64,000 nt of DNA, taken from positions 1 to 64,000 of the forward strand of contig NZ_JABBNC010000030.1 in assembly GCF_012933445.1 (NCBI RefSeq), given 5' to 3'. The notes under the pieces are model-generated. The model worked only from the letters and a program-made list of their open reading frames with translations, had not been told where the DNA came from and ran no database searches. Source of the DNA: Actinoplanes sp. TBRC 11911 (GTDB lineage: Bacteria > Actinomycetota > Actinomycetes > Mycobacteriales > Micromonosporaceae). A program made the position numbers and the translations under genes. Position 1 is the first letter of the stretch. Every line of letters starts with the position of its first letter. Below are positions 1 through 8,106 of this stretch, one piece after another.

Positions 1-55
1 CCGCGAAAAGCCCACGATGCGGCTGCGATATCCCACAGAGCGGGAACGCTCGCGC
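1..55 (+). repeat. Truncated copy of the hairpin/20-bp-unit intergenic element
   Basis: The first bases match the sequence that follows the 3' hairpin arm in the other copies: an A-rich stretch, then units reading ACGATGCGGCTGCGATATCC and CACAGAGCGGGAACGCTCG. The same layout occurs after the hairpins at about 27.2, 31.7 and 62.5 kb. The hairpin itself would lie just left of the window. Confidence 0.6.
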
Positions 56-161
56 CGCCAAGGGCAGCAAGGTCACCACCCGGATGCTGCGGATCGCCGA
101 GCACCATCGCGATCTCCGCAGGGCGCAGCGGTCTCAAGTCGGCCAGCGCGGTCGCCACGGC

Positions 162-314
162 GAGCCCAGGCCGCCCAACACGGTCTGCCGCATCGGTCCC
201 AGGCCACCCAACACGGTCAGCCACAGCGAGCCCAAGCCGCCCAACACGGCCAGCCACAGCGAGCCCAAGCCGCCCAACACGGTCAGCCACATCGGTCCCA
301 GGCCGCCCGTCAGG
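162..314. repeat. 33-bp tandem repeat, about 4.6 copies
   Basis: Units start at 162, 195, 228, 261 and 294 (the last is partial). Each carries the core CCGCCCAACACGG with alternating GAGCCCA or GGTCCCA starts. The array lies 15 bp beyond the stop of the hemerythrin-like gene, so it is in that gene's 3' untranslated region. It is a likely variable-number repeat. I see no coding function, although all frames stay open because of the composition. Confidence 0.85.
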
Positions 315-329
315 TCGGGAAATATCCGG

Positions 330-932
330 CTAAGCCCGGCCCTGCAGCGAGGCGAACGCCTCCTTCGCCTCGTCGCGCAGCCTCGCCAGCAGCGGGAGCG
401 GCAGTGCGCCCAGCATCACCTCGATCTGCTCGCCGGTGCCGGCCAGGTCCATGAAGCCGATCATGAGGTGGCGGTGGGCGGTGGGGGCGGTCGCGGCCAC
501 GTGCGCGGCGAAGCCGTTCCACGCCTCGGGCGACAGGTGGTCGCGCAGGGCGGGCAGCAGGACCGGCTCCTCGTCGACCAGATGGCGGTGCACCACGTCG
601 CGGACGGCCTCGGCCGCTCCGGTGAAGAACTCGCGGTCGTTGAGGTCGGCGCGCAGCAGCGTCTCGAGCGCCTCGTCGAGGATGTTGTGCTCGCCGGTCA
701 GCTCGGTCATCCGCAGCGCGGCCTCCGGGTCGGCCTCCTTGATCAGCGGCCAGAGATCGTTGTCCTCGGTCTCGTGGTGGTGGTGCAGGTTCGACACCAG
801 GAACTCGCGGAGCGTGGCCAGCGCGCCGACCGGCACGGCGGGATCGGCCGCGGCCTCGACCAGCATCGTGGTGGCCCGGCGGTGGACGTTGTGGACGAGC
901 TGGGTCTGGAGCACGGACAACGGTTCGGACAT
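330..932 (-). CDS. Hemerythrin HHE domain protein
   Basis: A 200-residue single-domain protein with the four-helix hemerythrin/HHE iron-ligand pattern: His14 and His17, an HHHHETEDNDLWP block at about 50-62, an EHN motif near 82 and an HRHLVDEEPVLLP block near 115-127. The family binds a non-heme di-iron centre and is linked to oxygen, nitric oxide or redox sensing. It has no signal peptide, so it should be cytoplasmic. The start is an ATG preceded by an AGGGGG Shine-Dalgarno. It diverges from the TetR gene at 1000, and the near-palindromic operator begins 10 bp upstream of its start, so TetR control is likely. A second HHE protein, also near a TetR gene, occurs at 44926-45603. Confidence 0.85.
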   Translation of the reverse strand: MSEPLSVLQTQLVHNVHRRATTMLVEAAADPAVPVGALATLREFLVSNLHHHHETEDNDLWPLIKEADPEAALRMTELTGEHNILDEALETLLRADLNDREFFTGAAEAVRDVVHRHLVDEEPVLLPALRDHLSPEAWNGFAAHVAATAPTAHRHLMIGFMDLAGTGEQIEVMLGALPLPLLARLRDEAKEAFASLQGRA

Positions 933-941
933 GGGATCCCC

Positions 942-995
942 CTAAAGCAGCGATCGTTGCTTTAGTCACGCTAGTACTAACGCAAAGATCGCTGC
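942..995. promoter_or_regulatory. Paired TetR-type operators between hemerythrin and TetR genes
   Basis: A 24-bp inverted repeat (arms CTAAAGCA and TGCTTTAG, one central mismatch) spans 942-965. Its core GCAGCGATCGTTGC reappears in reverse orientation at 982-995 as GCAAAGATCGCTGC. Both lie between the divergent starts at 932 and 1000. This is what an autoregulated TetR repressor controlling its neighbour would need. The sequence repeats are seen; the binding is inferred. Confidence 0.65.
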
Positions 996-999
996 AATA

Positions 1000-1584
1000 A
1001 TGGGTTCTGTGTCGCCTAACACCGCCAACGCCCGGCCCGGCGGACGCGCCGCCCGGGTGCGTTCCGCCGTGCATCGCGCCGTCAGAGAACTGCTCGCCGA
1101 GGAACCGGCCGAGGCCCTGACCCTGCCGGTCATCGCCGAACGGGCCGGCGTGCACCCGACCACCCTGTACCGGCGCTGGCGCACCATCGGCGAGCTGCTG
1201 GCGGAGGTCGCGACCAGCCGGTTCAGCGGCGAGAACGGCGAGCTGGTGGTCCCCGACACCGGCTCCTTGCGGGGTGACCTCGAGCGGTGGACCGAGGGCG
1301 TGGTCGACGACCTCACCGACCCCGAGGGCATCGCCCTGCTGCGGGCCGCGATCGGCGCCGGCGGGTTCGCGAGCCGCGCCTGCATGGTGGACCGGCATGC
1401 CCAGCTGGCCGCGATGCTCGACCACGAACGCGCCCGCGGCGGCACGGTCCCCGAGGTCGGCCGCGCCGCCGACACGCTGCTCGGCCCCTTGCTCTACAGA
1501 GCGGTATTCACCGACCTGCAAATTGGTCCCGACTGGGTGCACGACGTGGTGCGGGCGTTCCTCGACGGACAACGGACCGGATAA
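1000..1584 (+). CDS. TetR family transcriptional regulator
   Basis: A 194-residue protein with an N-terminal TetR DNA-binding domain; the recognition region IAERAGVHPTTLYRRW lies near residues 46-61. The C-terminal ligand-binding half is divergent, as usual for the family. The ATG at 1000 has no visible Shine-Dalgarno and sits five bases after an operator half, so the transcript may be leaderless; a GTG at codon 4 is the alternative. It diverges from the hemerythrin-like gene, and the shared operators suggest autoregulation plus repression of that gene. The downstream coiled-coil gene starts within ten bases of the stop, so the two are probably co-transcribed. Confidence 0.85.
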   Translation: MGSVSPNTANARPGGRAARVRSAVHRAVRELLAEEPAEALTLPVIAERAGVHPTTLYRRWRTIGELLAEVATSRFSGENGELVVPDTGSLRGDLERWTEGVVDDLTDPEGIALLRAAIGAGGFASRACMVDRHAQLAAMLDHERARGGTVPEVGRAADTLLGPLLYRAVFTDLQIGPDWVHDVVRAFLDGQRTG

Positions 1585-1591
1585 TGTGCCC

Positions 1592-1897
1592 GTGAGCGAC
1601 CTCGATGACCTGCGCCGTCAGGTGGAGCAATTGCGCGAGCAGGTGCAGATGGAGGCCGGTCTGCGGGCGAGCCGAGATACTGATCTGTCGCGGATAGCGA
1701 CACGTTTGGACGCGGCGCGCCATCTTGTTCAGGCGGTGGCGCTCACGCAGTCCGCACACGAGGAGATCTTGCGCGACCACACCGATCGACTGGTCCAGCT
1801 GGAACAGAAGCTCGACACCCTGGATGAGAAAACGACGACGAACCTTCAGGTGATCATCGGCCAGCTAAACACCCTCGTCGACGATAACGGCGCCTGA
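1592..1897 (+). CDS. Small coiled-coil protein of unknown function
   Basis: About 101 residues, nearly all helical with heptad patterning: LDDLRRQVEQLREQVQ at the start and LVQLEQKLDTLDEK near residue 75. I do not recognise a named family. The GTG at 1592 is chosen; another GTG at 1586 would add two residues. No clear ribosome-binding site is present, but the start lies just after the TetR stop (TAA at 1582-1584), so translational coupling is plausible. It has no signal peptide or membrane segment. A self-associating cytoplasmic protein is all that can be inferred. Confidence 0.6.
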   Translation: MSDLDDLRRQVEQLREQVQMEAGLRASRDTDLSRIATRLDAARHLVQAVALTQSAHEEILRDHTDRLVQLEQKLDTLDEKTTTNLQVIIGQLNTLVDDNGA

Positions 1898-1930
1898 TTT
1901 CGGCGCCCTCGCGAACCGTCTGGCCCTAGC

Positions 1931-2848
1931 ATGTCTCGCATGACGGTGGGGTTTCTCGGGTTAGGCGTCATGGGGCGCCCGATGGCGGGCCGGCTGGCCG
2001 GCGCCGGAACGGATCTGGTCGTCTGGAGCCGCGACCCGGCCAAACACGTTCCCGGAGCCATCCGGGCGGCGAGCCCGCGCGAGGTCTTCGAACGGGCCGA
2101 GATCGTCATCGTCATGCTGGCCAACGGCGACGCCATCGACAGCGTCCTGGGCCGCGGCACCCCCACGTTCGCCGAGCACGTCGCCGGGCACCTCATCGTC
2201 CACATGGGAACGACGGCGCCGGAGTATTCGGCCGACCTCCACACAGCGATCACCCAGGCTGGCGGCCACTACGTCGAGGCGCCCGTCTCCGGCTCCCGCG
2301 GGCCCGCCGAGCTCGGCCAGCTCGTCGCGATGCTGGCCGGCGACCCCCAAGACCTTTCCCGCGTACGCCCGTTGCTCTCCCCCATGTGCCGCGAGACCGT
2401 CGACTGCGGCGCCACGCCCGGGTCGGCGCTGCTCATGAAGCTGGCCGTCAACACGTTCCTGATCAGCATGGTCACCGGGCTGGCCGAGGCGTTCCACTTC
2501 GCGCGCGGACATGGGCTGGACACCGGCGTACTGGAAAAGGTGTTGAATGCCGGTCCGATGGCCAGCTATGTCTCGCGGGGCAAGGCGGCCAAGCTCGTCA
2601 CCGGCGATTTCGAGGTGCAGGCGGCGATCGGCGACGTCTGGTACAACAACCGGCTCATCGTCGAGGCCGCGACCGCGAAAGGCCTCGCCGCCCCGCTGCT
2701 GGCGGTGTGCGGTGAGCTGCTGGCCGAGACGTACGCGCTCGGGCACGCGCAGAGCGACATGACCGCGGTCATCCACGCGATGACGGCGCGAACCGGGCAC
2801 GACGCGCCGCCGGGGGATGGCCACGTTCCCGCGGGTGGCCCTCACTAA
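1931..2848 (+). CDS. NAD(P)-dependent beta-hydroxyacid dehydrogenase family protein
   Basis: A 305-residue member of the 3-hydroxyisobutyrate/6-phosphogluconate dehydrogenase superfamily. The Rossmann motif GFLGLGVMGRPMAGRL is at the start, the substrate-binding signature reads EAPVSGSRGPAELG near residue 117, and the conserved catalytic-lysine region MKLAVNTFL is near 170. The C-terminal all-helical domain is complete. Substrate cannot be read from sequence; imine reductases share this fold. Start is ATG 1931, with ATG 1940 (MTVGFLG) as an alternative. The stop is six bases before the next gene, so the two form an operon. Confidence 0.85.
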   Translation: MSRMTVGFLGLGVMGRPMAGRLAGAGTDLVVWSRDPAKHVPGAIRAASPREVFERAEIVIVMLANGDAIDSVLGRGTPTFAEHVAGHLIVHMGTTAPEYSADLHTAITQAGGHYVEAPVSGSRGPAELGQLVAMLAGDPQDLSRVRPLLSPMCRETVDCGATPGSALLMKLAVNTFLISMVTGLAEAFHFARGHGLDTGVLEKVLNAGPMASYVSRGKAAKLVTGDFEVQAAIGDVWYNNRLIVEAATAKGLAAPLLAVCGELLAETYALGHAQSDMTAVIHAMTARTGHDAPPGDGHVPAGGPH

Positions 2849-2854
2849 TCTTCA

Positions 2855-3478
2855 GTGGTGGCTAAGTACTTCGACGTGCACCCGGACAACCCGCAGGCCC
2901 GGTCCATCCGGCAGGTGGTGGACATCGTCCGGGACGACGGCCTGATCGCGTACCCGACCGACTCGTGCTTCGCGCTGGGCTGCCGGATGGGCAACAAGGA
3001 CGGGCTGGACCGCATCCGGGAGATCCGGCACCTGGACGAGCGGCACCATTTCACGCTGATGTGCCAGAATTTCGCGCAGCTCGGCCAGTTCGTGCAGATC
3101 AGCAACGCGTCGTTCCGCGCGGTGAAGTCGGCCACCCCCGGCCCGTACACGTTCATCCTCCCGGCGACCAAGGAGGTGCCGCGCCGGCTGCTGCATCCGA
3201 AGAAGCGGACCGTCGGCGTGCGCATCCCCGATCACGTGGTGGCGCAGGCGCTGCTGGCCGAGCTGGGTGAGCCGCTGGTCTCCAGCACGCTGCTGCTGCC
3301 CGGCCAGGAGGAGCCGATGACGATGGGCTGGGAGATCAAGGAGACCCTGGACCACGCGCTGGACGCGGTCCTCGACTCCGGCGACTGCGGGGTGGAGCCG
3401 ACCACGGTTGTCGACCTCTCCGACGGCGAGCCGGAGATCCTGCGGGTGGGTGCCGGCGACCCGGCCCGCTTCGAGTGA
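2855..3478 (+). CDS. YciO/YrdC/Sua5 family protein (threonylcarbamoyladenylate synthase-like)
   Basis: A 207-residue single-domain protein of the Sua5/YrdC/YciO family. The motif IAYPTDSCFALG near residue 33 corresponds to the nucleotide-binding PTDT/S signature, and the block KSATPGPYTFILPATKEVPRR near 91 matches the KxPxxPxTFIL-type region. The length fits YciO rather than full-length Sua5, which carries an extra C-terminal domain. Sua5/YrdC proteins make the threonylcarbamoyl-AMP used for tRNA t6A; YciO members are less certain and may act on other substrates. It starts with GTG 2855 (or 2858), closely behind the dehydrogenase gene. Confidence 0.85.
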   Translation: MVAKYFDVHPDNPQARSIRQVVDIVRDDGLIAYPTDSCFALGCRMGNKDGLDRIREIRHLDERHHFTLMCQNFAQLGQFVQISNASFRAVKSATPGPYTFILPATKEVPRRLLHPKKRTVGVRIPDHVVAQALLAELGEPLVSSTLLLPGQEEPMTMGWEIKETLDHALDAVLDSGDCGVEPTTVVDLSDGEPEILRVGAGDPARFE

Positions 3479-3485
3479 GGCGCCG

Positions 3486-4805
3486 TCAGAAGGTCAAAAG
3501 CTTTGCGGGTACGGCGTGGGCCAGCGCACGGTAGCCGGCCGGGTCGAGGTGCAGGTGATCGCCGGTGTCGTATCCGGGAGCGATCTGCCGGGGCACGGCG
3601 GGATCGCGTACCGCCCGGTCGAAGTCGATCGCCGCGTCGAAGAGCCGCCCGTGCCGGATCCGCTCGTTGACCGCCTGCCGGGAGCGCTCTCGCAGGCCCG
3701 CCGGATCGTCGTAGCCTTCGTTGCCGCCGAACGGGGTGATCGTGGCGCCGTAGACCGGGATGCCCACGGCGTGCGCGCGCAGCACGATCTGCTCGTACGC
3801 GACCAGCAGGTCCGCCACCACCTGCCGCTGCCCCTCGTCGGTGGCCGGCGCGGTGCCGATGTCGTTGACCCCTTCGAACAGCAGCATCCGGTCCGCACCG
3901 CTGGTGGCCAGCACATCCCGGTCGAGCCGCGCCAGCACGCTCGGCCCGAGCCCGTCGTTGAGCACCCGGTTGCCACCCGCGGCCTGATTGAGGACCGCCA
4001 CCGAGGGCCAGCGCGCGTAAAGCTGGTCGGGCCACCGGTCGTTCCCGTTGGTCGTCGACCCCCGCCCGTCGCTCAGCGAGTCCCCCACGACCACCAGCCC
4101 ACCGGCGGCCGACTCCACCTCAACGCCACTGATCAGATACCAGTGGTCGGACCCCACCGGCCCGGCAGCAGCAGCGCCGCCGCCACTCGGGGACATTTCC
4201 GATTTTTCGGAAAAATCGCCGTTAATCAGCCAGGACGTTGTGCGTGATCCCGGGTGCGATGTCAGCGCGACCGGTGTCTGGCCCGGCGCCCCGAGCTGCC
4301 CCTGCCCGAAATATGCGGAAATAGCGATATTGGTTCCGCTACCCACGAGGAACGGCACCGGATCGGACACGATCTGCGCCCCGGCCGGCACCGAGACCGA
4401 CCGCCGCCCTCCGAAGGTCAACACACGACTCGACCCCGGCTGAGTAGCGGACACCCCGGCCCGCCCGTCCACCGGCAGCGCGACCGCCGCCGCCGTGATC
4501 GGTAACGCCGTCACCCCGAACGCGTTCGAGAACCGCACCCGCACCCGCGACCCACCGACCGTGACATGGACCGTCTGACGCACAGTCGTATCCGCGAACA
4601 CCACCCCGTCCCCGGTGAACGGCGCCGGCGGCATGTTCCCCGGTTCGGTGAGTTGCGGCATCGCCGTCCACGTGTGCCGCCAGCGACGCCCGTGTCCGCC
4701 GGCCCCCGCCGACCCGCTCGCGGCCGATCCGGGCACCGCGGTGCCGGCGACCGCCGACCCGACGGCGCCCGCGCCGACCGCACCCAGCAGAGTCCTTCTA
4801 CGCAT
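3486..4805 (-). CDS. Tat-exported SGNH/GDSL hydrolase (carbohydrate esterase-like)
   Basis: A 439-residue secreted esterase-type hydrolase. The start at 4805 has a GAGGCGG ribosome-binding site and gives a Tat-like leader MRRRTLLGAVGAG; a longer frame from 4859 runs into the upstream repeats. A beta-rich N-terminal domain precedes the SGNH fold: catalytic Ser in VVVGDSLSDG (about residue 242), block III GVND near 302, and the Asp-His block DHLHLDPAG near the C-terminus. A tract reading SEKSEMS at about 206 is encoded by an AT-rich palindrome shared with the GH115 gene. Co-directional placement behind the GH115 and second SGNH genes suggests de-esterification of hemicellulose. The exact substrate is unknown. 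Confidence 0.85.
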   Translation of the reverse strand: MRRRTLLGAVGAGAVGSAVAGTAVPGSAASGSAGAGGHGRRWRHTWTAMPQLTEPGNMPPAPFTGDGVVFADTTVRQTVHVTVGGSRVRVRFSNAFGVTALPITAAAVALPVDGRAGVSATQPGSSRVLTFGGRRSVSVPAGAQIVSDPVPFLVGSGTNIAISAYFGQGQLGAPGQTPVALTSHPGSRTTSWLINGDFSEKSEMSPSGGGAAAAGPVGSDHWYLISGVEVESAAGGLVVVGDSLSDGRGSTTNGNDRWPDQLYARWPSVAVLNQAAGGNRVLNDGLGPSVLARLDRDVLATSGADRMLLFEGVNDIGTAPATDEGQRQVVADLLVAYEQIVLRAHAVGIPVYGATITPFGGNEGYDDPAGLRERSRQAVNERIRHGRLFDAAIDFDRAVRDPAVPRQIAPGYDTGDHLHLDPAGYRALAHAVPAKLLTF

Positions 4806-5108
4806 GTCCGCCTCGCTTCCGCACCGCGGCACACGCCGCTCCCAGCAACGTCCCCTCACGCATGCCCGGCCCGCTTTCGCACCGCGGCGCTCGCGGCTCC
4901 CGGCAACGTCCCCTCACGCATGCCCGGCCCGCTTTCGCACTGCGGCGCTCGCCGCTCCCGGTAACGTCAGCTCGCTCATGCCCGGCCCACTTCCCCACCG
5001 CGGCACGCACCGCCCCGGCAACGTCCCCTCACCCATGCCCGGCCCACTTCCCCACCGCGGCACGCACCGCCCCGGCAACGTCCCCTCACGCATGCCCGGC
5101 CCGCTTAC
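4799..5108 (-). repeat. 55-58-bp tandem repeat carrying start-codon and leader look-alikes
   Basis: Five full units plus a partial one fill the gap between the GH115 stop and the SGNH start. On the minus strand each unit holds a purine-rich stretch, an ATGCGTGAGGGGACG-type start, and codons resembling the SGNH leader (MREGTLLGA against MRRRTLLGA). The array therefore looks like serial duplication of the SGNH 5' end. It overlaps the last eight codons of the GH115 gene, whose C-terminus ESKRAGHA is repeat-derived. Confidence 0.8.
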
Positions 5109-8106
5109 TCTCCGGCGGTCCCAAATAGGAGTTCCGGACCCCGCCGGTGTCGACGACGAGCCGCTGGACGATGACCGTGGGATCGACCATCCAGAACGTC
5201 AGCGTGTGCGTCCCGGGCCGGTCGATCAGGTGCGTGGTCGTGGTGACGTTGATGTTCTCGGACGTGTTGCGTGCCCACTGCCGGTTCATGGTGGTGTCGT
5301 TCGCGCCGGTCGCGGTCGTGATGTTCACCGCCTGCGGCGCCGCGCCGTCCACCGAGATCGCGTACTTGAGACCGTCCGTAGGCCTCGTGTTGTTGCGCGG
5401 CGACAGGAACGCCGACACCCGCACCGGCCCGGACGAGGTGAGCGTCATCGTGTACTCGAGACGCGCCCCCGGCCCGCCCAGCGGCGTCAGCCCGTTGCCG
5501 GTTTTCCCGATCCCGGGCAGCAGCTGCCAGTCGCCGACCGCCCGGCTGTAGTGGTCCGCCTCCATCGCGACATACCCGTCGGCCTCCAGGAAGCCGGCCG
5601 GCCGCAGCGCCGGGTTCGACACCGGAACCGTGACGACCACGCTGCTCCCGGCACCCGTGACGACCAGCGGCACCGAGGTCGATCCGGCCGGCGCCCGTTT
5701 CCAGTCCACCGTGACCTTGGCGCGCACCTGCTGGGACACGGTGCCGGACGAGACGTGCAGCCACGGCACCGGAGAGCTGATCCGGTACGGGAACGGCGTG
5801 GTCCCCTTGTTGTAGATCTCCACGTACCGGTCGGGCCCGCTCTGCCACGGGCTCAGCTGCGGCAGCGTCGTCGCGGCTACCCCCATCGATGCGGCGGACG
5901 GCACGGTGACGCGTTTGAGGTACGGGAAGATCTCGTCGGGCAGGGCCACATTGTTCAGTTCGGGCTGCTGCCATGGCGCGTTCGGCCCGTAACGCTCCAC
6001 ATTCCCGTACCCGATCTTGGGTTGGGTCTGCCATCCGGCCCACTTGCCGCCCGCGAGCACGGTGTTGTAGTAGCGGCTCATCGCCTGGTCCTGCGCGAAC
6101 AACGCCTCGGCCCGATCCGCGAGCTGATTCGTGGCGGCGCGCCCCTGCCCGGCGTACAGAATGTTGGTGAATTCGGCCCGTCGCAGGTCGTAGACGATCG
6201 CCGTGTCCTTGACCTGGTAGTAGAGCAGTTGATAGAACGCGTCCTGCCAGGCCGCCGGCACCTTCGCCCGGAGTCGCTCGGCCTTGCCGGCCAGCCTCAG
6301 CCAGTCGTCGGTGACACGATCCATTTCCCCGTACGCCTCGAGGCTGAACGGTGTCTGCTGATCGTTATAGACCACCGCGGCCGGGTCCGTCGCCAGGTTC
6401 TTGGCCGGATCCACGGTGATGCGCCGATTGAGCAGTTCCGGCTTGCGGCGCGACTGCAACCGCCCGTACTCGTCGAGGATCTCCGCGACGGCCGGCGCGA
6501 GCTTGTCGCCGAAATTCTGTGCCGCGTACGCCCGTGTCCAGTCATCCAGCTTCGTCACCGGCACCGCGGCCGGGTTCCACGCGTAGTCCAGGAAGAACTG
6601 GGTCGGCAGCTCCTCGTTCTTGAGGTCGCCGACGTTCACCATCCACAGGCGGTCGACCCCGGAGGCGTACGCGAGATGCAGTTGTTCCCAGGTGTTGGTG
6701 AGGTTCACCGTGTCGGCCCACTTGTAGTTGCGGCCGTCCCCGACGTAGTCGAAGTGGTAGTACATTCCGTAGCCGCCGCTGCGGGCCGGTAACGCGGGGT
6801 CGGGCAGCTTGCGCATGTTGCCCCAGTTGTCGTCGCAGAACACGACAGTGACGTCGTCCGGCGACCGGTACCCCTGGTCCCAGTAGCGCTGCACCTCCTT
6901 GTAGAGGGTCTGCACCTGCGGCCGGTCGATCATCCCCTCCTCGCGCAGGATCTGCCGCTGGCTGTCGATGATGTCGCTCATCAGACCGATGCCGTCGCCG
7001 TCGGGCAGCCCGGTGTCGCCGTTGCCGCGCATGCCGAGCGTGATGACGCCTTCGATGTTCTCGTCGCGCATGCGTTCGATGCCGTCGCGCCAGTACGCTT
7101 TGATCGCGTCGGCGTTGCGCAGGAAGCTCCACTCGCCGGTGCCGGTGGGGTGCCGGTTCCACTCCTCGATGCCGCGCATCATCGGCGCCTCGTGCGAGGT
7201 GCCCATGACCACGCCGTACAGGGTGGCGGTGGCGTGGTTGACCGGGTCGTCCTCGGCGAACGCGCGCCCCCACACGGCCGGCCACAGATAGTTGGCCTTG
7301 AGCCGCAGCATCGTCTCGAACACCTTGGCGTAGTAGGCGGCGTTGAGCCCGCCCGGGTAGCCGGGTGCCTTGCCCGGCCCGAAGTATTGTGGCGCCCAGG
7401 TGCCGGTGGCGGGGTTCTCGTCGTTGATGAAGAACCCGCGGTATTTGACCGCCGGCGTGCCCTGGCTGTGCCGCCCGGGCCGCACGTAGAGGGCGTCGTG
7501 GCGGGCCGCGGGCACATCGTCCCAGAAGGACCAGGGCGAGACCCCGATCTTTTTCGAGACGTCGTACGCGCCGTAGATCGTCCCGCGCTGGTCACTGCCC
7601 GCGATGACGAACGCCCGGCGCACCCCCGGCAGCGGATCGTCGACGACCTGTTCGATGGTGGTCTCCCACTTGCCGCGCACCCCGCTGACGTCCAGCTTGC
7701 CGCGCGCGACGATCCGGTCGATGAGCGGGCTCTTGCCGATGGTCCCGACGATGACCGGGTCGCGCCCATTGGGGAGCGTGTCGTGCGTGACGGACGTCTG
7801 GGCCCCGCTGACCTTCTTGACGTCGGCCTGCAGGTCGTCGACGACCCGGATGACCCCGGCGTAGTCCGCGGCACTGACCACAATGGGCGCGGCCTTGCCA
7901 CGCTCGACAAGCGGGAAGTTGCCGTGCCCGGCGGCAAAGGCGATGTAGTCACTGCCTTGCCCGGCCGCTCCTCCCGCGCGCCCTCTTACCGACATTTCCG
8001 ATTTATCGGTTATCGGAGAGGCCGCTGAGGCTGGCGCTGCGAGCAAAGGGCCGAGGAGGGCGAGAGCGAGCGCGGCCTTCAAGGAGAAGGCGAAACGCGG
8101 CCTCAT
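5086..8106 (-). CDS. GH115 alpha-(4-O-methyl)glucuronidase, secreted
   Basis: A 1,006-residue glycoside hydrolase family 115 protein. A Sec signal peptide (MRPRFAFSLKAALALALLG, cleavage near ASAAS) is followed by the N-terminal glucosidase-like domain. The TIM barrel carries YRGFFINDENPATGTW near residue 218 and NYLWPAVWGRAF near 271, and the C-terminal accessory domains reach LEYTMTL and FWMVDP. The family removes (4-O-methyl)glucuronic acid side chains from xylan. The ATG overlaps the stop of the upstream SGNH gene (ATGA), so the pair is translationally coupled. Residues 35-40 (KSEMS region) come from the AT-rich palindrome also present in the other SGNH gene. The extreme C-terminus runs into a tandem repeat. 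Confidence 0.9.
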   Translation of the reverse strand: MRPRFAFSLKAALALALLGPLLAAPASAASPITDKSEMSVRGRAGGAAGQGSDYIAFAAGHGNFPLVERGKAAPIVVSAADYAGVIRVVDDLQADVKKVSGAQTSVTHDTLPNGRDPVIVGTIGKSPLIDRIVARGKLDVSGVRGKWETTIEQVVDDPLPGVRRAFVIAGSDQRGTIYGAYDVSKKIGVSPWSFWDDVPAARHDALYVRPGRHSQGTPAVKYRGFFINDENPATGTWAPQYFGPGKAPGYPGGLNAAYYAKVFETMLRLKANYLWPAVWGRAFAEDDPVNHATATLYGVVMGTSHEAPMMRGIEEWNRHPTGTGEWSFLRNADAIKAYWRDGIERMRDENIEGVITLGMRGNGDTGLPDGDGIGLMSDIIDSQRQILREEGMIDRPQVQTLYKEVQRYWDQGYRSPDDVTVVFCDDNWGNMRKLPDPALPARSGGYGMYYHFDYVGDGRNYKWADTVNLTNTWEQLHLAYASGVDRLWMVNVGDLKNEELPTQFFLDYAWNPAAVPVTKLDDWTRAYAAQNFGDKLAPAVAEILDEYGRLQSRRKPELLNRRITVDPAKNLATDPAAVVYNDQQTPFSLEAYGEMDRVTDDWLRLAGKAERLRAKVPAAWQDAFYQLLYYQVKDTAIVYDLRRAEFTNILYAGQGRAATNQLADRAEALFAQDQAMSRYYNTVLAGGKWAGWQTQPKIGYGNVERYGPNAPWQQPELNNVALPDEIFPYLKRVTVPSAASMGVAATTLPQLSPWQSGPDRYVEIYNKGTTPFPYRISSPVPWLHVSSGTVSQQVRAKVTVDWKRAPAGSTSVPLVVTGAGSSVVVTVPVSNPALRPAGFLEADGYVAMEADHYSRAVGDWQLLPGIGKTGNGLTPLGGPGARLEYTMTLTSSGPVRVSAFLSPRNNTRPTDGLKYAISVDGAAPQAVNITTATGANDTTMNRQWARNTSENINVTTTTHLIDRPGTHTLTFWMVDPTVIVQRLVVDTGGVRNSYLGPPESKRAGHA

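Noticed and set aside
162..314. CRISPR-like array
   Set aside because: The 33-bp units are contiguous, with no unique spacers, and no Cas genes are present.
4615..6792. 725-codon plus-strand frame
   Set aside because: It is antisense to the GH115 and SGNH genes and the tandem repeat, with Arg/Pro/Val-rich shadow composition and no family motif.
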